DNA from: Thermoanaerobaculia bacterium
GTDB taxonomy: Bacteria; Acidobacteriota; Thermoanaerobaculia; Multivoradales; J023
Direction: 5' to 3'
Length of the DNA stretch: 64,000 bases
Assembly: GCA_030431255.1 (NCBI GenBank)
Contig: JAUIJL010000011.1
Coordinates: 217,107 to 281,106, forward strand
Each line of letters begins with the position of its first letter. Within the stretch, counting starts at the first letter, position 1. Under the pieces are notes generated by a model. The model saw only the letters and a program-made list of their open reading frames with translations. It was not told the origin of the DNA and searched no databases. Shown here in pieces: positions 18,389 through 26,229 of the stretch. The translations under genes and the position numbers were made by a program.

Positions 18389-18570
18389 CTCGCCGCCCGA
18401 GGATCGATGCACCCAGAGGGCTTCGGTATCGATGCGAGAAGCTGATGTAGAGGTCTCCCCGCCCAATATTGCTCCGCCGACCGGCGGCGAAAATGAGATA
18501 GGACCCATCGGGCGCGACGAATACATCGGCTTCGTAGGCAAGATAATCGGCCCCTTGACGGCTTTCCGAA
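18389..18570 (-). pseudogene. Decayed partial copy of the PD40 propeller gene
   Basis: Nt 18389-18437 match 19237-19285 with about 2 differences, and 18438-18536 match 19417-19515 with about 4 differences. The 131 bp between those parent segments are missing. Beyond 18536 only scrambled short similarity remains, for example an ATCGGCC...TTGACGGCTTTC stretch at about 18545-18565 recalling 19368-19393. The copy has no start or intact frame, so it is a remnant of the 3' part of the gene at 19195-20139. Confidence 0.85.
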
Positions 18571-18603
18571 TCGCCGAAAAGAGTCAGGGGGTCGATTGCG
18601 CTC

Positions 18604-18639
18604 TACGGTCGCAGGCTAAGAGGTACGGTCGCAGGCTAA
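18604..18639. repeat. 16-bp direct repeat at the 3' end of the membrane-protein gene
   Basis: TACGGTCGCAGGCTAA occurs at 18604-18619 and again at 18624-18639, 20 bp apart. It covers the last codons of the 18616-19110 gene, so the C-terminus there may have been remodelled by the duplication. Confidence 0.85.
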
Positions 18640-19110
18640 AGAGATGGACTCCGCCAGGGCCAGGGCGGAAAAAAAGATCCAAAATCCGGAAACACCTCTC
18701 GCCTCCCGGGCGTGGGCCAAACGGTACTCGTCGAGGGTAATAGAGCGCACGAAATCGCCGTGGTTGGAGATGGCGTAAGAGCCGTCGTCCATCCGAACAG
18801 CCCGGCCTTCCAGGGTTAAGTAGATGAAAAATCCCGTGTTGACCAAGAGATATAGGAAAAGGGCCAACAAAAAGCCGCCGATCCATTCAGGCGCGTGGCT
18901 CGGCGGCAAGCCGCCGTCTTCTGCGGGGCTGTTGGCCCGAGTGAGGCCAGACGTCGTCAACAGGAGCACCAACACCACGGCGTGTGTCACCCACAAAACG
19001 GGGAACGCCTCGATGGCACCGTAACCGAAGAACGACGCAAGATGGATCGCCACGCAGAGCAGGAAGACCACCGCCGTCGGCACGACCAGCAACCGGCCTA
19101 ACCAAAACAC
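18616..19110 (-). CDS. Four-helix membrane protein of unknown function
   Basis: 164 residues with hydrophobic segments LLVVPTAVVFLLCVAIHLASF, FPVLWVTHAVVLVLLLTTSG, WIGGFLLALFLYLLVNTGFFIYLTLEG and GFWIFFSALALAESISLA. A soluble loop between helices 3 and 4 (RAVRMDDGSYAISNHGDFVRSIT) probably lies outside the membrane. It follows the PD40 gene on the same strand with an 84-nt gap and is itself followed by the PD40 remnant. This suggests a tandem duplication of a PD40/membrane-protein unit followed by decay (inference). No family recognised. Confidence 0.65.
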   Translation of the reverse strand: MFWLGRLLVVPTAVVFLLCVAIHLASFFGYGAIEAFPVLWVTHAVVLVLLLTTSGLTRANSPAEDGGLPPSHAPEWIGGFLLALFLYLLVNTGFFIYLTLEGRAVRMDDGSYAISNHGDFVRSITLDEYRLAHAREARGVSGFWIFFSALALAESISLACDRTS

Positions 19111-19170
19111 GGCGGAGACGTCTCGCTCGGGGTGGGTGGATTCCTCAAGAAGCTCAAACGGCTCCTTGGG

Positions 19171-19197
19171 TGATCTCGGATTACTGATCTCGGATTA
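19171..19197. repeat. Tandem 14-bp repeat over the stop codon of the PD40 gene
   Basis: TGATCTCGGATTA occurs at 19171-19183 and 19185-19197. The second copy contains the TAA stop of the minus-strand PD40 gene, so repeat slippage has shaped the 3' end. Confidence 0.8.
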
Positions 19198-20139
19198 ACG
19201 TGGCACCGACTTAGGGGCAGGGCTAGGGGCGTTTTCCTCGCCGCCCGGCGATCGATGCACCCAGAGGGCTTCGGTATCGATGCGATAGATGTCCTGGCGG
19301 CTGGTGTAGTAGAAATAGCGACCATCCTTCGACACCCACGGGCAGACCTCATGTCCTTCGGTGTTGATCGGCCTTCCCAAGTTGACGGCTTTCTCCCAGG
19401 CTCCATCCTGACCCCGGAAGCTGATGTAGAGGTCTCCTCGACCAATATTGCTCCGCCGACCGGCGGCGAAAATGAGATAGGACCCGTCGGGCGCAACGAA
19501 TACATCGGCTTCGTAAGCGCCGGTGTTGACCCCTGAGCCCAAGCGAATGGGTTTTTCCGGATTTGAAAGGCCATTGGCAGAAAAGTATATATCGTAATTG
19601 CCTTTTCTCTCCGCCCCACGATTCGAAGCGAAATAGAGATCTCCGTCGTGGGTAAACGAAATGTAGTACTCGTTGGCGGTGGTATTGATGACCGGCCCGG
19701 CGTGGATGGGCGACGACCAATCCTCTCCGCGCTTTTCCAAATACCAGATGTCCGAGTTGGGGGCCGTGCCTTTGGGCGCACCGCCCGGCGGCTGAGTGGA
19801 GATGAAATATAGGCGCTTCTCGTCCGGCGACAGGGCGGGATCGTTGAAACCCACCTCGTCGTGGCGCAGCAATGGGCGTTCCGTTGCCCACCGATCGCCC
19901 TCTTTCTCGACGTGCCAAATCTCGGGCCGACCGTCGAAGTCGATGCCGAAAAAGACCTCCGAGCCATCGGCCGTCACCACCACACCGAATTCGTGACGGT
20001 CGGGTTTCGACACGACGCCCGGGGCGAAGAGCTCGGGCTCGGGCGTTTGCGAATTCGCGAGAGTGGGTAGGATCCACAGGGTGGAAGCGACCAGCAGCCA
20101 CAGAGCCCTCGGGTTTCGGAAACCAAGCATTCCGGTCAT
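19195..20139 (-). CDS. Secreted PD40/WD40-like beta-propeller protein
   Basis: 314 residues. The start at 20139 (MTGMLGFRNP) overlaps the upstream stop as ATGA, so translation is coupled to the gene at 20136-21143. Signal peptide LWLLVASTLWILPTLANS. Blades carry PD40-type motifs: LSPDEKRLYFIS, FTHDGDLYFASNR, VAPDGSYLIFAAGR, VSKDGRYFYYTSR, plus SDIWYLEKRGEDWSSP. This resembles TolB C-terminal and OmpA-linked WD40-like repeat proteins that work in the periplasm. Ligand unknown. A recent partial copy of its 3' part lies at 18389-18570. Confidence 0.85.
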   Translation of the reverse strand: MTGMLGFRNPRALWLLVASTLWILPTLANSQTPEPELFAPGVVSKPDRHEFGVVVTADGSEVFFGIDFDGRPEIWHVEKEGDRWATERPLLRHDEVGFNDPALSPDEKRLYFISTQPPGGAPKGTAPNSDIWYLEKRGEDWSSPIHAGPVINTTANEYYISFTHDGDLYFASNRGAERKGNYDIYFSANGLSNPEKPIRLGSGVNTGAYEADVFVAPDGSYLIFAAGRRSNIGRGDLYISFRGQDGAWEKAVNLGRPINTEGHEVCPWVSKDGRYFYYTSRQDIYRIDTEALWVHRSPGGEENAPSPAPKSVPR

Positions 20140-21143
20140 GGGGTGGAGCGGGGTAGCACGACCGAGGCGCTTTTCGGCAGCCAGCTCGGACCGTAATTGA
20201 ATCCCTGGTGGGTCAGCTGTCGGCGATCCGAGCCGTCGGCATCGATTCGATAGATGTGGCTGCCCTTGCCATCTCGACCTTCGAAAACGATGAAACGGCC
20301 GTCCGGGGAAACCGTCGGTCGCCGGTCGTCGACGGCTCCTTGGGTCAGCCATTGGCCGACCGCCTCACCGGTGTCGGACGGCCCGAAGTCGGCCTCAACG
20401 GCTTGTAGGCCGAATTTGCCGTTGGCGCGCTCGGCTTGGAAAACCAAGCGTCGGCTGTCGGGAAACCATGCGGGCTCGAGCTCGTTGCCGGCCGCGGAGG
20501 TCTGGCGCTGGACCTGGGTGCCGTCCGGCGCCATGGTGAAAATATCCCAGCTGCCGGCGCGATCCGAAGCGAATGCAATGCGCTTTCCATCGGGAGACCA
20601 GGTGGGAAAGTTGTTGTTGCCACTCTCCGAGGACGAAGGGGTCAGCTGGATCCGGTCGCTGCCGTCGGGTTTCATCACCCAAATCTGGGTGCTGCCCCCG
20701 CGGCCCGAGGCGAAGGCGATCCGACTGCCGTCCGGCGACCAGGACGGGTAGTACTCGGCGGCCGAACCGTCGGTCAGCTGGCGGGGACGGCTACCGTCGG
20801 CCTCCATGCTCCAGACTTTCCACCAGCCGACCCTCTCGGAGCTGAAGGCGATGTGGCGTCCATCGGTGCTCGGCGCGGGATGACAGTCCTTGGAACGATG
20901 ATTCGTCAACCGATGCAGATCCGAGCCGTCGGCCCGCATGCGGTAGATGTCGTCCTGGCGATTCTGCTGGGAAGCGAAAAGCACCCTCCACTCCGACGCG
21001 GCTTTCTCGGAGGCGTGGGCGGCCGGGGTCGACACCAGGCCGGTCCCGAGCAACGCGAAGGCCGCCGCGCTCGCGAGAGGCACGAAGTCATTCAAGGGTC
21101 GCAGGGTCGAAAGCTTGGGGAAAACGAAGGGTGGTTTGTGCAT
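20136..21143 (-). CDS. Secreted TolB-like PD40 beta-propeller protein
   Basis: 335 residues from the ATG at 21143 (MHKPPFVFPKL), which precedes a signal peptide ending near TPAAHASEKA. At least six WSPDG/YRM-ADGS blades: DDIYRMRADGSDLHRLT, SWSPDGSRIAFASGRGG, TWSPDGKRIAFASDRAG, AWFPDSRRLVFQAERA, TVSPDGRFIVFEGRDG, HIYRIDADGSDRRQLT. This is the classic TolB beta-propeller, but the N-terminal TolB domain and a Pal/TolA context are absent, so it is a relative rather than TolB itself. It is the first gene of a coupled pair with 19195-20139 and divergent from the sigma-factor gene at 21314. Confidence 0.88.
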   Translation of the reverse strand: MHKPPFVFPKLSTLRPLNDFVPLASAAAFALLGTGLVSTPAAHASEKAASEWRVLFASQQNRQDDIYRMRADGSDLHRLTNHRSKDCHPAPSTDGRHIAFSSERVGWWKVWSMEADGSRPRQLTDGSAAEYYPSWSPDGSRIAFASGRGGSTQIWVMKPDGSDRIQLTPSSSESGNNNFPTWSPDGKRIAFASDRAGSWDIFTMAPDGTQVQRQTSAAGNELEPAWFPDSRRLVFQAERANGKFGLQAVEADFGPSDTGEAVGQWLTQGAVDDRRPTVSPDGRFIVFEGRDGKGSHIYRIDADGSDRRQLTHQGFNYGPSWLPKSASVVLPRSTP

Positions 21144-21313
21144 AGGGTTTTCTACGGATCCGCGCCGTTTGGGTTGCCTCATCGTGCTCACGGAACGCCG
21201 AAAGGTACCGGGGCAGGATCACACCAATTCGCTGGGCTCTCCGAGCGTCCGGTTCCGCGATGGGTTCGAGATATAGTGAGATCGATCGTCAAGCTCGTCC
21301 AAGAGGATTTCCA

Positions 21314-21919
21314 ATGCCCGACTCCAGCTCGGATCTGCTCTCCACCGAATCGTCCGAAACCCGTGGTGAGGTCACCCGCCTGCTGCGGGCGTGGAGCGAC
21401 GGGGACGACGACTCGCGGGACCGGTTGATGGCCCTGCTCTACGACGAGCTTCGACGTCTGGCCGGGGCGTATATGCGCCGCCACGGAAATATTACGCTTC
21501 AAGCCACGGCGGTGGTGAATGAAGCGTATTTGCGGTTGGTGGATTTGGACATCGCCTGGAACGGACGACCCCACTTTTTCGCCGTGGCCTCGACCTTGAT
21601 GCGACGCATTTTGGTGGACGAGGCTCGGCGTCGAAACGCCAAGAAACGCGGAGGCGAGGCGGAGAGGGTGGGCCTCGACGATGCCGATTTCGACCGCTTG
21701 ACCGCCGCTCGCCAAGATCGTCAATTGATCGCCTTGGACGACGCCTTGAAAGCGTTGGCGGAAACGGATCCCCGCAAGGCACGGGCCGTGGAGCTGCGTT
21801 TTTTCGGCGGGCTCACCTTGGCGGAGACCGCCGAGGTCATGGGCCTCGCCAGTGCCACGGTGGAGCGGGACCTCAAAGCCGCCCGCGCTTGGCTCGCCAC
21901 CGAGATCGCCGAGCCTTAG
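21314..21919 (+). CDS. ECF-type RNA polymerase sigma factor
   Basis: 201 residues from the ATG at 21314 (MPDSSSDLLS), with a GAGG site 8 nt upstream. Domains: region 2 (VTRLLRAWSDGDDDSRDRLMALLYDELRRLA, ITLQATAVVNEAYLRLVDL, TLMRRILVDEARRR) and the region 4 helix-turn-helix (LTLAETAEVMGLASATVERDLKAARAWL). Same subgroup as the sigma factors at 7929 and 39926. The kinase gene at 21939 follows after 19 nt, giving a two-gene operon divergent from the PD40 pair. It probably directs transcription in response to that kinase; target promoters cannot be read here. Confidence 0.92.
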   Translation: MPDSSSDLLSTESSETRGEVTRLLRAWSDGDDDSRDRLMALLYDELRRLAGAYMRRHGNITLQATAVVNEAYLRLVDLDIAWNGRPHFFAVASTLMRRILVDEARRRNAKKRGGEAERVGLDDADFDRLTAARQDRQLIALDDALKALAETDPRKARAVELRFFGGLTLAETAEVMGLASATVERDLKAARAWLATEIAEP

Positions 21920-21938
21920 TCCCGCCCTTCGCCACGCC

Positions 21939-24737
21939 ATGAGCCGAGTCAAGCCGCCGGATGCCGACCTGCTGGACTTCTTCGAGCGCAACTCGGAGCT
22001 GGGCCCCGAGGCGTTCGCCCGCGCCTTGGACGAGCACACCACCCTGGACCTGCCCAAACGGCAACGGTTGGAGGCCATGTACTCCGCCTCCCAAGGGGCT
22101 GAAGAGCATTTGGACGGCATGATCATGGCCGGCTTCCAGCGGCTGGCCGAAACCACCGAAGTTGCCGGTCGAGCTTCCGCCGGGCGCAGGCCGATTCGCC
22201 GTGATCTCGAGGAGCTGTCGCTTCCAAAGCAGCTCGGGCCGTATCGCGTCTTGGAGGAGATCGGCCGAGGTGGTTTGTCCACGGTCTATTTGGCGGAGCG
22301 TCACGATCCCCACATGCGGGTGGCGATCAAAGCCGTACGCCCGGATCTGGCCTCGTTGGAGCTGCGAGAGCGATTGCGGCGAGAGCGGCAGATCCTGGCC
22401 AATCTCGACCACCCCCACATCGCCCGTATTTTCGACGGCGGCACCGCCGAAACCGGGGCGCCCTATTTCGTGATGGAGCACATCGAAGGTCGCCATATCG
22501 ACGACTACTGCGATCATCACCAGCTCTCCTTACGTCGGCGGATCGAGCTCTTTCTCGACGTCGCCGCAGCTTTGGAATACGCCCACCGTCAATTGGTGCT
22601 GCATCGCGACCTCAAACCGTCGAATATCTTGGTGACCGATGAAGGCTCGGCCAAGCTCTTGGATTTCGGCATCGCCAAGGTGTTGCAGCCCGCGGACGAC
22701 GACACGTCGGCGGTCGCGGAGCCCACCCTCACCCGGCCCGGCAACCGTGTGTTCACGCCGGAATACGCCAGCCCCGAGCAAGTTTTGGGGCAAACCCTGA
22801 GCACCGCGTCGGACGTCTATTCCTTGGGGGTGGTGCTCTATCTCCTGATCGCCGGTCGACGTCCCTACGATTTTTCCGCCATGACCGCGGTGGAATTCGA
22901 GCGGGTGGTCACCGAAACGGTGCCGCCGCCGCCCAGCAAATATCAGGACCGTGCGGGCGACGATCTCGACACCATCGTGCTGAAGACCCTGCGCAAGGAT
23001 CCGGAGCGTCGATACGGCTCGGTGGCCCAGCTGGCCGACGATTTGGGACGATATTTGCGCGGTGAGCCGGTGTTGGCGCGCAAGGATACGTTTTCTTATC
23101 GAGCCTCGAAATTCATTCGTCGGCATCGGTTGGCGGTGGCCGCCACGGCGCTCATTTTCTTGACTCTGGTCGTGGCGGTCGGCATCACCTCCTGGCAGGC
23201 GGTCGAGGCCCACCGGGCTCGGGTGTTGGCGGAGGAGAACCTGGAGCTGGCCGAGCGTCAACGGTCCCGAGCCGAGAACGTGGTGGGCCTGTTGACCCGG
23301 GTCTTCGAGGTATCCGATCCCTACGAAGCCCACGGGCGGGATATCTCCGCCCGCGAGGTATTGGACCAAGGCTCCCGCCGGATCCGCCGAGAGCTGGCCG
23401 GCGACCCGGACCTCAAGGCGGAGCTGATGTCGGTGATGGGCGGTGTCTATCGTCGGCTTTCCCTCTACTCCGAAGCGGAAGCTTTGACCCGGGAAGCCCT
23501 CGACCTGCTCAAACAACATGCGGGTCCGAATAGCGCGGAAACCGCGGCGGCGCAGCGGAGCCTGGCGCGCATCCTCACGGACCGGCGGGACTGCACCGCG
23601 GCTCGGCAAATCTTGCGTGGCGTGGCCGTGCTCGAAGAGCGTCGTGACCCGGGGGGCAGCGGATTGGCGGACACCCTGCACGAGCTCGGCCGAGCGGAAT
23701 CCCGGTGCGATCTGCACGACGCGGCGGAGCAGACCCTCAAGAAAGCCTTGGAGCTGCGTCGAGCGCTCTTCGGAGCGGGCTCGGCGGAGGCGTTGGATAC
23801 GCTGCATTTGCTGGGCGAGCTGTTCAACGCCCGCGGGCGCTACGACCAAGCCATGGAGCATTTCGAGATCGCTTATGAAGGGCGTCGACATCTGCTGGGG
23901 GAAGACCATCCCCTGTTGTCGGAAACCCGCAACGGCCTCGCGCTCGCCCTACAGCTCAGCGGCCGCTTGGAGCAGGCCGCGAAGCTCTTCGAGGAAACGA
24001 TCGCCCAACAGCGTCGGCTCTTCGGTGAGCAACACCAAACCGTGGCCTACACGCTTTACAACTTGGCGGCCCTTCGGCGGGAGCAGCTCCGGCTCGACGA
24101 GGCCGAGTCCCTTTATCGCCAAGCCCTGACCGGCGCCCGCGGCGCCTTTGGACCGGGCCATCCCCTGGAAGCGGATTGTTTGCAAGACCTCGGGCGCTTG
24201 GCGGTGCGACGGGAGGATTTCGCCGTCGCGGAAACGCTTTACCGTCAAGCCCTCGACATTCGGGTGAGCTTCTTCGGCGCCGAAAGCCCCGAGGCGATCA
24301 AAAGCGGTTACGGCTTCGCCCACCTGCTGGCGCGGACCGACCCCGACGCCGCGCAGACGGCCTTCGTCGACATCATCGCTTTGCACGATCGAGTGCTCGG
24401 CAAAGACGATTATCGATCCGCCTATCCCCGCCTGGACCTCGCTGATCTGCTGATGAAAAAGGGCTCGGCCGAGAGCGCCGAGCCCCTGATTCGTCGGGCC
24501 CTCGAGATTTGGCGGCAAGCGCTGCCGAGCGGAGATCACCACATCGCCCTGGCGGAGGGTTATTTGGGTCATTGCCTGGCGGATCTCGGGCAATTCGACG
24601 AGGCGATCCGGCTCCTGGAATCGAGCCTTTCCGGTTTCTTGGCGAGCGTCGGCCCTGAAGACGCCCGCACGAAGCGGGCGGAAAAACGCTTGGCCTACGT
24701 GCGCCGTCGTCAAGCCGAAGCACTAGGAACCTACTAA
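21939..24737 (+). CDS. Membrane Ser/Thr protein kinase with C-terminal TPR array
   Basis: 932 residues from the ATG at 21939 (MSRVKPPDADLL); upstream codons in the same frame overlap the sigma gene and look non-coding. A roughly 100-residue helical N-terminal region precedes the kinase domain. Gly loop IGRGGLSTVY (about 108, with LST in place of the usual MGE/MGV), VAIK Lys (about 131), HRDLKPSNIL (about 223), DFGIAK (about 243). Transmembrane helix at about 398-418 (LAVAATALIFLTLVVAVGI). About ten TPR units follow, several with the YRQAL pattern (LYRQALTGARGAFGPGHP, LYRQALDIRVSFFGAESP). All catalytic residues are present, so it should be active. Its operon partner is the sigma factor just upstream. 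Confidence 0.92.
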   Translation: MSRVKPPDADLLDFFERNSELGPEAFARALDEHTTLDLPKRQRLEAMYSASQGAEEHLDGMIMAGFQRLAETTEVAGRASAGRRPIRRDLEELSLPKQLGPYRVLEEIGRGGLSTVYLAERHDPHMRVAIKAVRPDLASLELRERLRRERQILANLDHPHIARIFDGGTAETGAPYFVMEHIEGRHIDDYCDHHQLSLRRRIELFLDVAAALEYAHRQLVLHRDLKPSNILVTDEGSAKLLDFGIAKVLQPADDDTSAVAEPTLTRPGNRVFTPEYASPEQVLGQTLSTASDVYSLGVVLYLLIAGRRPYDFSAMTAVEFERVVTETVPPPPSKYQDRAGDDLDTIVLKTLRKDPERRYGSVAQLADDLGRYLRGEPVLARKDTFSYRASKFIRRHRLAVAATALIFLTLVVAVGITSWQAVEAHRARVLAEENLELAERQRSRAENVVGLLTRVFEVSDPYEAHGRDISAREVLDQGSRRIRRELAGDPDLKAELMSVMGGVYRRLSLYSEAEALTREALDLLKQHAGPNSAETAAAQRSLARILTDRRDCTAARQILRGVAVLEERRDPGGSGLADTLHELGRAESRCDLHDAAEQTLKKALELRRALFGAGSAEALDTLHLLGELFNARGRYDQAMEHFEIAYEGRRHLLGEDHPLLSETRNGLALALQLSGRLEQAAKLFEETIAQQRRLFGEQHQTVAYTLYNLAALRREQLRLDEAESLYRQALTGARGAFGPGHPLEADCLQDLGRLAVRREDFAVAETLYRQALDIRVSFFGAESPEAIKSGYGFAHLLARTDPDAAQTAFVDIIALHDRVLGKDDYRSAYPRLDLADLLMKKGSAESAEPLIRRALEIWRQALPSGDHHIALAEGYLGHCLADLGQFDEAIRLLESSLSGFLASVGPEDARTKRAEKRLAYVRRRQAEALGTY

Positions 24738-24802
24738 GACCTCTGTTCTTCACCGGTGCGCCGAGCTTTGCGGCGAAGCACCCGTGATGCCGGCAAACCT
24801 GC

Positions 24803-24853
24803 GTAGGGGCGAGGCTTGTCCCCGCCCGAGAGGCGAGGCCATGCCGAGCCTCC
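24803..24853. repeat. Intergenic GC-rich palindromic repeat, copy 1
   Basis: A 51-bp sequence beginning GTAGGGGCGAGGCTTGTCCC contains the dyad GGGGCG...CCGCCC and then GGCGAGGC..GCCGAGCCTC. A near-identical copy lies at 29552-29602. Both are between genes. It resembles REP-like or small non-autonomous elements. Confidence 0.75.
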
Positions 24854-24898
24854 GCAGCCCCCGTCGGGCTTCAGCCCGTGGCGCGCCTCCGAGCCCGC

Positions 24899-25813
24899 TC
24901 ACGGGTCTTCTTCGTCCGGGACGTCCGGGCCCTTGTCGCAATGACCCCAAGTTCTGTTCTGCGAATGCTCTTCCATGGTCGGATCTTGGGACCCGAGCGT
25001 CGGCACTAGATCTTCTCCCAAGCGGATCACACCGCCGTAGGGACCCGCGGGAAGCTCACAAGCGGGCGTGACCAGCTCGGTGAACGAGGTGGTTTCCCAG
25101 CTCTGGAATAGGTTCTGGGGTGACGAGGCGTAGAGGGCTCGCACGTCTTCGAGCTCCATGCCCACCAGCCAGATGCCCGGAGCCTCGATCATGAAGAAGC
25201 TGACCCTCTCTCCCGGGGGCACCTGGCGCCCGCTGACGTACACCGGCTCGTCTTCGAAGAACTTTTCCCTGGGGCATGCCGAGGCATCGCTGAAGAAAAA
25301 TAGGGGATCCGTTCGGCCCACGAGATCCACGGTGGCTGAGGCTTTCAGCCCTCCGCCGAGGGATCGAAGCTCTAGATCAAAGGTACGGCCCGCGAGAAAG
25401 GCTTGGGCCGACTCATAGGTGTCGAAGAGATAGTCCGCGGCTTGGGTGTAAGTGCCGTCGTCGCAACCCACCACACCGGTGGACTGCCACAGGGTGAAAC
25501 CGTCGACGGCACCGTTCGCGTCCGTGGTCACCTCTTGGGAAGCCACCGGATCCCCGTATTCGTCCAACAAGCTCACGGTGTAGGTCTTGTGGGCCGAAGC
25601 TCCCACGACCGCGATCTTCAAATCGTGGCCGATCTGCAGGGTCGGGTCGAGGTCGAAAGCTGCCTGGCCGGCCATCACGGGTCCGACGGCGACCAGGGTC
25701 CAGAGCAGGACGATCACCAGCGGCACGGCGGAGCGGATCCGAGGGAGCGGGGCTCGGGACATCGGCGTGGAGAGGTGAGAGGAAGTCGTATTCAAGCGGT
25801 GGATGAGAGGCAT
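24899..25813 (-). CDS. Secreted protein of unknown function
   Basis: 304 residues. The ATG at 25813 has AGGAG about 9 nt upstream. A long N-terminal region leads to a signal segment AVPLVIVLLWTLVAVGPVMAG. The mature part begins with beta-rich, Ig-like stretches (DLKIAVVGASAHKTYTVSLLDEYGDPVASQEVTTDANGAV), then carries four or more Cys (VVGCDDGTY, ASACPREKF, PACELP). No enzymatic motif is visible and no family recognised. The start context is similar to that of the gene at 55498 (AGGAG, six-base A/T-rich gap, ATG). Its neighbour upstream is the repeat-filled gap before the 26230 protease. Confidence 0.7.
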   Translation of the reverse strand: MPLIHRLNTTSSHLSTPMSRAPLPRIRSAVPLVIVLLWTLVAVGPVMAGQAAFDLDPTLQIGHDLKIAVVGASAHKTYTVSLLDEYGDPVASQEVTTDANGAVDGFTLWQSTGVVGCDDGTYTQAADYLFDTYESAQAFLAGRTFDLELRSLGGGLKASATVDLVGRTDPLFFFSDASACPREKFFEDEPVYVSGRQVPPGERVSFFMIEAPGIWLVGMELEDVRALYASSPQNLFQSWETTSFTELVTPACELPAGPYGGVIRLGEDLVPTLGSQDPTMEEHSQNRTWGHCDKGPDVPDEEDP

Positions 25814-25919
25814 GGGTTATCTCCTGAGGATGGTGATTCCGAGAGAGCGCGACCCTCGGAAGGTCCGTTGCGAACGGAGGGGCGACTCCGTCAATAGGGA
25901 CATCGAAAAGACCCTCCCC

Positions 25920-25980
25920 ATTTGCCTCATCACCGGCGAAAAAACATTGCGGAACTTTTTCCGCCGACGATGAGGCAAAT
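25920..25980. repeat. Long intergenic hairpin (inverted repeat)
   Basis: ATTTGCCTCATC (25920-25931) is the exact inverse complement of GATGAGGCAAAT (25969-25980). The interior extends the pairing with CGGCGAAAAA against TTTTTCCGCCG, one base bulged. The result is an arm of more than 20 bp around a short GC-rich loop. It could end transcription in either direction or be a small mobile remnant. Confidence 0.8.
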
Positions 25981-26007
25981 CCCCGGCTCCTTTCCGATGT
26001 GGTGGTT

Positions 26008-26192
26008 GAGACGGCTTAGCAGCCTGTGGCAAAAGTCTCACCGCGCTGCGAGCGCGCCTTTTCCGCCGACTCTTCGTTGGAAAACCTCGACGATTCCCGA
26101 ATCGCCTGCGGTTTTCGCGCCTCGATTCGACGAAAAATTCGCAGCTCTCGCCGGCGCCAGACTTCCGCCACAGGCTGTTGAGCGGCTTTCTC
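26008..26192. mobile_element. MITE-like element with terminal inverted repeats
   Basis: The left end (26008-26055) and the inverse complement of the right end (26145-26192) share CAGCCTGTGGC followed by two variable bases and AAGTCT, plus a degenerate GAGA..GC outer part. The roughly 185-bp element has no open frame of its own. It is bounded by a secreted-protein gene start (25813) and the protease gene (26230), so it lies in the protease leader. No target-site duplication could be recognised with confidence. Confidence 0.6.
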
Positions 26193-26229
26193 GAGCACCC
26201 CACAACTTTCCATGACGAAAGGACACATC

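Noticed and set aside
26176..26193. Fourth copy of the leader element (TTGAGCGGCTTTCTCGA)
   Set aside because: It resembles the first block only loosely, lacks the CGCGTG block at 23 nt, and is explained as the right end of the MITE-like element.
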